DNA of 40,368 nt from Candidatus Kuenenia stuttgartensis (GTDB taxonomy: Bacteria > Planctomycetota > Planctomycetia > Planctomycetales > Planctomycetaceae), in assembly GCA_945906725.1 (NCBI GenBank), contig CAMDRI010000031.1:1-40368 (forward strand). The letters are read 5' to 3'. A program made the position numbers and the translations under genes. Positions 35,716-40,368 of the stretch are shown one piece after another (position 1 is the stretch's first letter; the number at the start of each line of letters is the position of its first letter). The notes under the pieces were generated by a model. That model was not told where the DNA came from. It ran no database searches and saw nothing but the letters and a program-made list of their open reading frames with translations.

Positions 35716-36552
35716 ATGGCCGAAATTACTGCTGCCGCCGTCAAGGCGCTGCGTGAACTGACCAATCTGCCGCTGATGGACTGTAAGCAGGCACTTACTG
35801 AAGCCGGCGGCGATCAAGCCAAGGCCGTTGAGGTTTTGAAGACCAAGTTCAAAAAGGTGATGCTCAAGCGCGCCGACAACGCGACGTCGGAAGGCAAGAT
35901 CTTCATCTTGTCCAAGCCGGATGGCTCCGAAGCCGCGATGATCGAACTCCAATGCGAGTCGGCTCCCGTTGCCGGTGCGGAGTCGTTCCTCGCACTGGCT
36001 CGGCAATGTGCTCAGCAGTTGCTCAACGGACCCGGTGCTGACTCGCCGGAAGCCCTGTTAGCTCAACTCGCTCCGGAGGCCCCCGGCAAGACCTTGAATC
36101 AACTGTACGAGGACGTGGTCAACTCGATCCGCGAAAAGATCGTCCTATCGCGAATCGCTCGCGTGAAAGGCCCCGTGGGCGGCTACGTCCACCACGACGG
36201 CAAGCAGGGGGTGCTGTTCCAAGCCGAAGGTGCGAACCTGACTGCGCCAGTGCTCCGCGACGTCGCGATGCACATCACCGCGCTCAAGCCGATTTGCACG
36301 TTGCCGGAACAACTTCCGACCGACTTGGTCAATGCCGAGCGTGATCGACTACGTGGCGAAGCCAAGAAGACCGGAAAACCGGACAGCATCATCGAGAAAA
36401 TGGTCGAAGGCCAGTTGAACACGTTCTACAACGAGCAAGGAGTGTTGGTCTGCCAGCCATTCGCCAAGGACGACTCCAAGCGGGTCAGCCAAGCTCTCGC
36501 CGAAGCTGGCCTGAAAGCCGTTAACTTCACCCGCTGGGTGCTGGGCCGCTAA
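35716..36552 (+). CDS. tsf: Elongation factor Ts
   Basis: The product has 278 residues. The N-terminal UBA-like domain is clear (ALRELTNLPLMDCKQALTEAGGDQAKAVEVL). The usual ELNCETDFVA motif, whose TDF residues contact EF-Tu in E. coli, reads ELQCESAPVAGAESF (82-85 SAPV). The C-terminal part ends in VNFTRWVLGR, a typical EF-Ts end. EF-Ts exchanges GDP for GTP on EF-Tu. GGAG is 7 bases before the ATG at 35716. The substitution seems a lineage trait rather than a defect. Confidence 0.95.
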   Translation: MAEITAAAVKALRELTNLPLMDCKQALTEAGGDQAKAVEVLKTKFKKVMLKRADNATSEGKIFILSKPDGSEAAMIELQCESAPVAGAESFLALARQCAQQLLNGPGADSPEALLAQLAPEAPGKTLNQLYEDVVNSIREKIVLSRIARVKGPVGGYVHHDGKQGVLFQAEGANLTAPVLRDVAMHITALKPICTLPEQLPTDLVNAERDRLRGEAKKTGKPDSIIEKMVEGQLNTFYNEQGVLVCQPFAKDDSKRVSQALAEAGLKAVNFTRWVLGR

Positions 36553-36623
36553 TTGTTCGTCGTTCTGATTTGACGAAGATCAAACGAGGGGCGACACCGC
36601 CCCTCAGTTCGTTTCGGATGAGG

Positions 36624-36774
36624 ATTGCAAATTGCAAATTGAAAGTTGCAATTTGCAAATGGAACTGCGGCAGCGCCGATTGATTTGTCGCTGACTCGCC
36701 GACTTTGCGGCTCTTCAAATTTGCAATTTGCAATTTGCAATTTGCAATTTTCCATCGCACGGCAATTTGCAATC
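36624..36774. repeat. TTTGCAA heptamer repeats forming inverted arms between tsf and pyrH
   Basis: Left part 36624-36660 contains ttgcaaattgcaaattg and tgcaatttgcaaat; right part 36715-36750 has several tandem caatttg heptamers, with one more copy at 36762-36774. The two parts are complementary, so the leader of pyrH can fold into a long hairpin. Related short copies lie at 4495-4531. Confidence 0.7.
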
Positions 36775-36787
36775 TCAGAGGTGCCTC

Positions 36788-37528
36788 ATGTCCGATCGTC
36801 CCAAGCGCATCCTGCTGAAGATCAGCGGCCAGAGTTTCTGCCGGCCTGGCGAGACCGGCATTCACATGGAAGAGATCACGAGCATCTGCGAACAAATCAA
36901 GAGCGTTGTCGATCAAGGTGTGCAACTCGCGATTGTCTGCGGTGGCGGGAACATCCTCCGAGGCAAAGAGTTCGCCGCCGTGAGCGCCTCGATCAAGACG
37001 CCGACCGCGCACTACATGGGAATGCTGGCCACAGTTATCAATGGGCTCGCACTGCAAGACGCGCTGGAAAACGCCGGCGTGCAGACGCGACTGCAAACAG
37101 CAATTCAAATGGAAAAGGTCGCCGAACCGTTTATCCGTCGCCGCTGCATCCGTCATCTTGAAAAAGGACGAGTCGTGATCCTGGCCGCCGGCACCGGCAG
37201 CCCCTTCGTGACGACCGACACCGCCGCCGCGCTGCGTGCTCGCGAGATCGAAGCCGACGTGCTGCTGAAAGCAACGAAAGTGGACGGCATCTATTCCGAA
37301 GACCCGGAGAAAAACCCGCACGCCGTCCGCTACTCGGAGATTTCCTATCAGGACTTCCTGCGGCAGAATTTGAAAGTGATGGACGCGCAAGCGATCCACC
37401 ATTGCATGGAGCACAACATTCCGATCGTCGTGTTCAACTACAAAAAGCTTGGCAACATCGAGCGCGCCGCGGCCGGCGACCGGGTCGGTACGCGGGTGCT
37501 GCCCGCTGCCGAGATCACCAAAGCCTGA
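36788..37528 (+). CDS. pyrH: Uridylate kinase (UMP kinase)
   Basis: The product has 246 residues of the amino-acid kinase family: [11 protein letters not shown] at the start, [30 protein letters not shown] and [16 protein letters not shown]. It phosphorylates UMP to UDP for pyrimidine synthesis. AGAGGTG lies 5 bases before the ATG at 36788. The usual next gene, frr, is not present; a small membrane protein follows instead. Confidence 0.95.
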   Translation: MSDRPKRILLKISGQSFCRPGETGIHMEEITSICEQIKSVVDQGVQLAIVCGGGNILRGKEFAAVSASIKTPTAHYMGMLATVINGLALQDALENAGVQTRLQTAIQMEKVAEPFIRRRCIRHLEKGRVVILAAGTGSPFVTTDTAAALRAREIEADVLLKATKVDGIYSEDPEKNPHAVRYSEISYQDFLRQNLKVMDAQAIHHCMEHNIPIVVFNYKKLGNIERAAAGDRVGTRVLPAAEITKA

Positions 37529-37538
37529 CACGCCTGCC

Positions 37539-37766
37539 ATGCCAATTCCGCAACACCAAATCCTGATGGGCGTCGGCATCGCCTCGATTTGCCTGACCGG
37601 ATTGGCGAGATACCGATGGCTGATGACCAGGACTCACAAGGGCCAGACATTGGTCAATTGCTTCGGTGAGACCACCGCGCGAAATGTGATTTGGTTGCTC
37701 TGCTTGCTGGGCATGACGTTCGGCTCACTGTTGGCGAGCGGTATCGTGCGGCCGATCGCGTGGTAG
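37539..37766 (+). CDS. Small two-helix membrane protein of unknown function
   Basis: The frame gives 75 residues with two hydrophobic helices (QILMGVGIASICLTGLA and NVIWLLCLLGMTFGSLLASG) and a positive loop between (RYRWLMTRTHKGQ). It starts 10 bases after the pyrH stop. Its TAG stop is made by the first bases of the palindromic element at 37763-37843. No SD better than weak, no family known. The gene may be real in view of its membrane pattern and tight spacing. Confidence 0.6.
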   Translation: MPIPQHQILMGVGIASICLTGLARYRWLMTRTHKGQTLVNCFGETTARNVIWLLCLLGMTFGSLLASGIVRPIAW

Positions 37767-37843
37767 GTCAGCCTTTCCAGGCTGACCCGATCCACGGGCG
37801 ACGTCGTTGAAGCTTTCGAGTCAGGCTGGAAAGCCTGGACTAC
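37763..37843. repeat. Palindromic element that supplies stop codons to both convergent genes
   Basis: The left part is a 9-bp perfect hairpin, ggtcagcct-ttcc-aggctgacc (37766-37787). The right part carries tcaggctggaaagcctgga (37821-37839), a near inverted copy. The element begins with gTAG and ends with CTAc, giving TAG stops to the plus gene (37764-37766) and to the minus gene (37840-37842). It probably terminates transcription both ways. Confidence 0.7.
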
Positions 37844-38781
37844 TTCTTGGCCAGACGCACGAACGCAACTCGCGTTGCGACTGGTTGAAAGCCGAGCGAC
37901 TCGTAGAGCGAAACGGCTGGTGTATTCCGAGCGTCGGCGACGATTAGCAATCGTTCGACGTTCGCGTCACGCGCGGCGTTCAGCGCGTCGAGCAGCATCG
38001 TTCGTCCGATGCCGCGGCCGCGAGCCGGTTCCACCACTCCCAGATACAGCACCTCCCATGCTTGTTGGTCGGGACGTTCCGCCATCAGCAGGATTCCGAC
38101 GTCAACTCCTGTATGGCGATACAGCCGCCACATGTCCGGGCCGAACGAACCAGCCGCTTCGTGGTTCTTCAACGACTGTTCGCCGTCGCGCACGCCGTTG
38201 AATTCCGGGCAGTCGAGCGAACGGCGATACGTCGCCTCTAACACGTTGACGAATGCGAGTCGATTGCGCGACCGGCGATACGGCTCGTAACTCAGCGGCA
38301 CCGGCTGCTCGCGTCTCGCCCAAGATGAGCTTTCGGTTAACAGCCGCTCGAAGAATCGGAGTTCCGTCAGTCGAGCGAAGCCATTGCGTTGCATCGCCGC
38401 GTGCTCGCGCAATTGATTCGGTTCCAACAACGCTTGCCCGATCCAGGCATCCTCGGCATCAAGTTGCCGAGCCGCTTCGGCGAGCAGTTCGTCTTCAACG
38501 AATTCAGCAGCAGGACCGCTCATTCGTTTGAGCAGCGGAGCATCCAAGACCGGTGGCCACACCATGCCGACATCGTCGTCGCGGAGAATCGTCAATTGAA
38601 CTCCCACCACCCGCCTGTCGAACTCCGCGAGCAGCAACTGCTCAGGATCGAATTCCTCGTCAGCGATCTCCTGCCGAATCTCAGTAATTCGCTGGGCTCG
38701 CGCATCGACGGGCCATTCGGAAAAGAGCAACTCCAACGCAGGCTGAAGTTGGTCGCCAGTCGCCGGGACGATGCGAAGCAT
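37840..38781 (-). CDS. GNAT-family acetyltransferase, with an extra N-terminal part
   Basis: The product has 313 residues. The C-terminal GNAT domain has LYLGVVEPARGRGIGRTMLLDAL (motif A, RGRGIG binds acetyl-CoA) and NTPAVSLYESLGFQPV (motif B). The N-terminal half has IVPATGDQLQPALELLF and LLLAEFDRRVVGVQLTI, so it may be a second, degenerate GNAT fold, as in MshD-like tandem enzymes. Acceptor unknown. The ATG at 38781 starts 12 bases after the zinc-ribbon stop at 38794. Confidence 0.85.
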   Translation of the reverse strand: MLRIVPATGDQLQPALELLFSEWPVDARAQRITEIRQEIADEEFDPEQLLLAEFDRRVVGVQLTILRDDDVGMVWPPVLDAPLLKRMSGPAAEFVEDELLAEAARQLDAEDAWIGQALLEPNQLREHAAMQRNGFARLTELRFFERLLTESSSWARREQPVPLSYEPYRRSRNRLAFVNVLEATYRRSLDCPEFNGVRDGEQSLKNHEAAGSFGPDMWRLYRHTGVDVGILLMAERPDQQAWEVLYLGVVEPARGRGIGRTMLLDALNAARDANVERLLIVADARNTPAVSLYESLGFQPVATRVAFVRLAKK

Positions 38782-38793
38782 GGCGCAGGTTCG

Positions 38794-39021
38794 CTAGTTG
38801 TGCCGACAACATCCGGGACCACAACTTTGAACGCTCGGCGGCGGACAGGACGAGCCGAGTACCGGTAACGACTTTGATCCACTCGACCGCACGGCTGGGG
38901 CGCTCAGCAACTTGCGAATGTCTAACGTGCCGCAGGTCGGACAAGCCGGAGTTTCATTGGCTCGCACCAATTCCTCAAACGTGTAATTGCAGGACGGGCA
39001 TTCAAATTCGAACATCGGCAT
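38794..39021 (-). CDS. FmdB-like small zinc-ribbon protein
   Basis: The product has 75 residues: MPMFEFECPSCNYTFEELV, with C8-C11 and C27-C30 (CPTCG), which is the FmdB/CxxC-CxxC putative regulatory type. The C-terminus adds a Cys-rich tail (CPPPSVQSCGPGCCRHN). The ATG at 39021 begins the family sequence; upstream GGAG is a weak SD at 11 bases. It lies between anti-sigma and GNAT genes. Confidence 0.85.
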   Translation of the reverse strand: MPMFEFECPSCNYTFEELVRANETPACPTCGTLDIRKLLSAPAVRSSGSKSLPVLGSSCPPPSVQSCGPGCCRHN

Positions 39022-39059
39022 AGCGGCGGACACTCCTGCGTGAGGTGAACTGGTCACGG

Positions 39060-39536
39060 TCAAGGAGTGAGATTGTACGGATTCTTGGTGAGGACTTCCT
39101 CTTGATATTGCGGATAGCGCAACGGAATCTTCTCACGAAGATCGGCAGGCGAAGAAACCGGCGTGCCCCTAGAAACAGTTCCGGATTGCGGCTGCGATGC
39201 GAGTGGGATTGAACTCTCCTGGCTGAAGACGAAAATGAGCACACAAGCCGCAGTCACCGCCAACGCGGCGAACCAACCGTTGAACTCGCCGCGCGGCGAA
39301 TCAATTTCTCGTTCCCGCAAACGGTTGGCCAACACGAGCCAGACGCTGTCGGACTTTGGATGAGTTTCTTGGGTTCGGCTGCGCTGCAACACCGCGAAGC
39401 CGTGTCGCTGTTGCTCCCAGGTTGTCTGACACTTCGCACAAGCCTGAAGATGGACCTGTAACTCTTGGCTCTCAGCCGGGGAGAGGTCTTCACCCACGGC
39501 CAAAGCCATCTGACGCTGAGCGGTCTTGCAATTCAT
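39060..39536 (-). CDS. Anti-sigma factor (zinc-finger, membrane-anchored)
   Basis: The product has 158 residues. The cytoplasmic N-terminus has the HLQACAKC zinc motif (H29-x3-C33-x2-C36) of ZAS/zf-HC2 anti-sigma factors. One membrane helix (WFAALAVTAACVLIFVFS, about 88-105) is followed by a short outside part. It should hold the ECF sigma factor inactive at the membrane until a signal frees it. Its ATG overlaps the sigma gene's TGA (ATGA at 39533-39536), a common sigma/anti-sigma arrangement. Confidence 0.9.
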   Translation of the reverse strand: MNCKTAQRQMALAVGEDLSPAESQELQVHLQACAKCQTTWEQQRHGFAVLQRSRTQETHPKSDSVWLVLANRLREREIDSPRGEFNGWFAALAVTAACVLIFVFSQESSIPLASQPQSGTVSRGTPVSSPADLREKIPLRYPQYQEEVLTKNPYNLTP

Positions 39537-40186
39537 TTTTCGCTATCCGCACTTTCTGACGGGGTGAAGTTCTCGGGCAGCACTGTTCCATGCCGCTTGC
39601 CCCAGTAATACTGAAATCGATGACGGGCCTCCGCCAGTCGCCAACGAATCGTGGCCTCTTTGCGATGCAGGACCGCAGCAATTTCCGAAGTGGAAAAATT
39701 CTCCAGATCTCGCAGCGTCAGCACCGTACGGTACTTCTCCGGGATCATCTGCAAAACCTTCTGCACCTCTTGTTGCAAGTCCAGAGCCTTGCGGGGATCG
39801 GCCACGGGCGTATCAGGAACTTTCTCTTTCCACCGATCGGTGAACAGCGACCAGCGGCCACGGCGTTTTTTTCGGCGAAGATAATCCAACGTCAGGTTCA
39901 CGCCGATCCGGAACAGCCACGGACCAAATCGTCGGGATGAGTCGAACTGTTTCAGTCGGTCGTAAACCTTCAGGAAGGTTTCCTGTGCCAGATCCTCCGC
40001 CGTCTCCATGTTGTGGACAAACCGGTAAATGACGCGAGTCAACCGTTGCTCGTACCGCAACACGAGTTCGCCGTAGGCCGCTTGGTCGCCATGACGCGCC
40101 GCTTCCACCAGTCGAGCGTCACTTGAACCGCACGGCTCGTGCAGGCTTTCGTCGATCTGCGCCTGTGGCTCCAAAATGGTCATCAT
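39533..40186 (-). CDS. ECF-type RNA polymerase sigma factor
   Basis: The product has 217 residues with sigma region 2 (YEQRLTRVIYRFVHNMETAEDLAQETFLKVYDRLKQF, then FGPWLFRIGVNLTLDYLRRKKR) and region 4 (IPEKYRTVLTLRDLENFSTSEIAAVLHRKEATIRWRLAEARHRF). There is no region 3, so it is an extracytoplasmic-function sigma factor. GGGGA lies 8 bases before the tandem ATG-ATG at 40186. Partner anti-sigma factor is the next gene. It probably controls an envelope response and its own operon. Confidence 0.95.
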   Translation of the reverse strand: MMTILEPQAQIDESLHEPCGSSDARLVEAARHGDQAAYGELVLRYEQRLTRVIYRFVHNMETAEDLAQETFLKVYDRLKQFDSSRRFGPWLFRIGVNLTLDYLRRKKRRGRWSLFTDRWKEKVPDTPVADPRKALDLQQEVQKVLQMIPEKYRTVLTLRDLENFSTSEIAAVLHRKEATIRWRLAEARHRFQYYWGKRHGTVLPENFTPSESADSEK

Positions 40187-40368
40187 CTAGCGAATCCCCG
40201 GAAGTGACGCCATTTACGGCCAACGGACTCGCCGCGTTTGAGAATTTTCGCCGCGAGACGGCACTTCTCGCCTCGCCGCTGCAAAACCGGAGCATTGTTG
40301 CGAGTTGCCACATTTCCTGCACTGGTTTCGCAGCCACGCCGCAGCCACTACAAAATCTCGTGATTGGA
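40187..40368 (-). promoter_or_regulatory. Upstream region of the ECF operon
   Basis: It should hold the promoter of the sigma/anti-sigma operon, perhaps autoregulated. No reliable -35/-10 sequence and no gene was found in these 182 bases. Confidence 0.3.

Noticed and set aside
36624..36774. CRISPR-like array
   Set aside because: The repeats are 7-mers without unique spacers, so this is a heptamer tandem repeat.
40119..40337. Minus-strand frame of 72 codons at the end of the window
   Set aside because: It overlaps the start of the ECF sigma gene in another frame and has no SD or recognisable sequence.

Overview
The window reads as one stretch of chromosome from a Planctomycetota bacterium, probably of the Planctomycetaceae/Gimesia type. 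Evidence for this is a fused PSCyt1-DUF1549-DUF1553 protein followed by a DUF1501 protein, an FGly-type sulfatase, Tat-exported Gfo/Idh-type and DUF1501 proteins, a Cys-rich beta-barrel protein, frequent GTG/TTG starts with clear Shine-Dalgarno (SD) sites, moderately high GC, and an EF-Ts lacking the usual TDFV motif. No rRNA, tRNA, CRISPR array, phage or transposase gene was recognised.

Layout. (1) 1-7926, minus strand: a tight eight-gene run, in transcription order: tandem S51 (cyanophycinase-like) protein, OleC-like acyl-AMP ligase, a 57-aa Cys-rich zinc ribbon, a DUF455 ferritin-like protein, a sulfatase, a RidA-family protein, an alpha/beta-hydrolase-like protein and an EamA transporter cut by the window edge. 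(2) 8195-9562, minus strand: a 23-residue Lys/Ala-rich peptide gene with its own hairpin, and a TIM-barrel sugar isomerase-like gene. (3) 9909-14391, plus strand: an ABC ATPase, a permease, a membrane-anchored partner protein, then rsfS. (4) 14425-19549: a D-cysteine desulfhydrase/ACC-deaminase-like enzyme (minus), then amidohydrolase, cupin, a small anchored protein and a di-haem peroxidase-like lipoprotein. (5) 19697-28116, plus strand: a Tat-exported oxidoreductase, a small patch of gene remnants, then the PSCyt/PSD1 protein, a Cys/Met-metabolism PLP enzyme and a DUF1501 protein. (6) 28666-33997: a Cys-rich porin-like protein, a stand-alone M41 (FtsH-type) protease domain, an M48 protease, a coiled-coil membrane protein and a small secreted candidate. 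(7) 34109-40186: an acyl-CoA thioesterase, the rpsB-tsf-pyrH translation cluster, a small membrane protein, a GNAT acetyltransferase, an FmdB-like zinc ribbon, and an ECF sigma/anti-sigma pair.

Non-coding structure is rich. At least five different intergenic palindromic elements occur (19562-19674, 21801-21845, 26610-26655, 35612-35683, 37763-37843). Heptamer tandem repeats lie between tsf and pyrH and at the 3' end of the OleC gene, and similar ones have intruded in frame into the OleC-like and PSCyt1 reading frames.

The best candidate for an undescribed system is the eight-gene minus-strand run at 1-7926. It centres on a beta-lactone-synthetase-like (OleC) enzyme next to a putative di-iron protein and a 57-aa zinc ribbon that is easily missed. 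The window shows no OleA, OleB or OleD.
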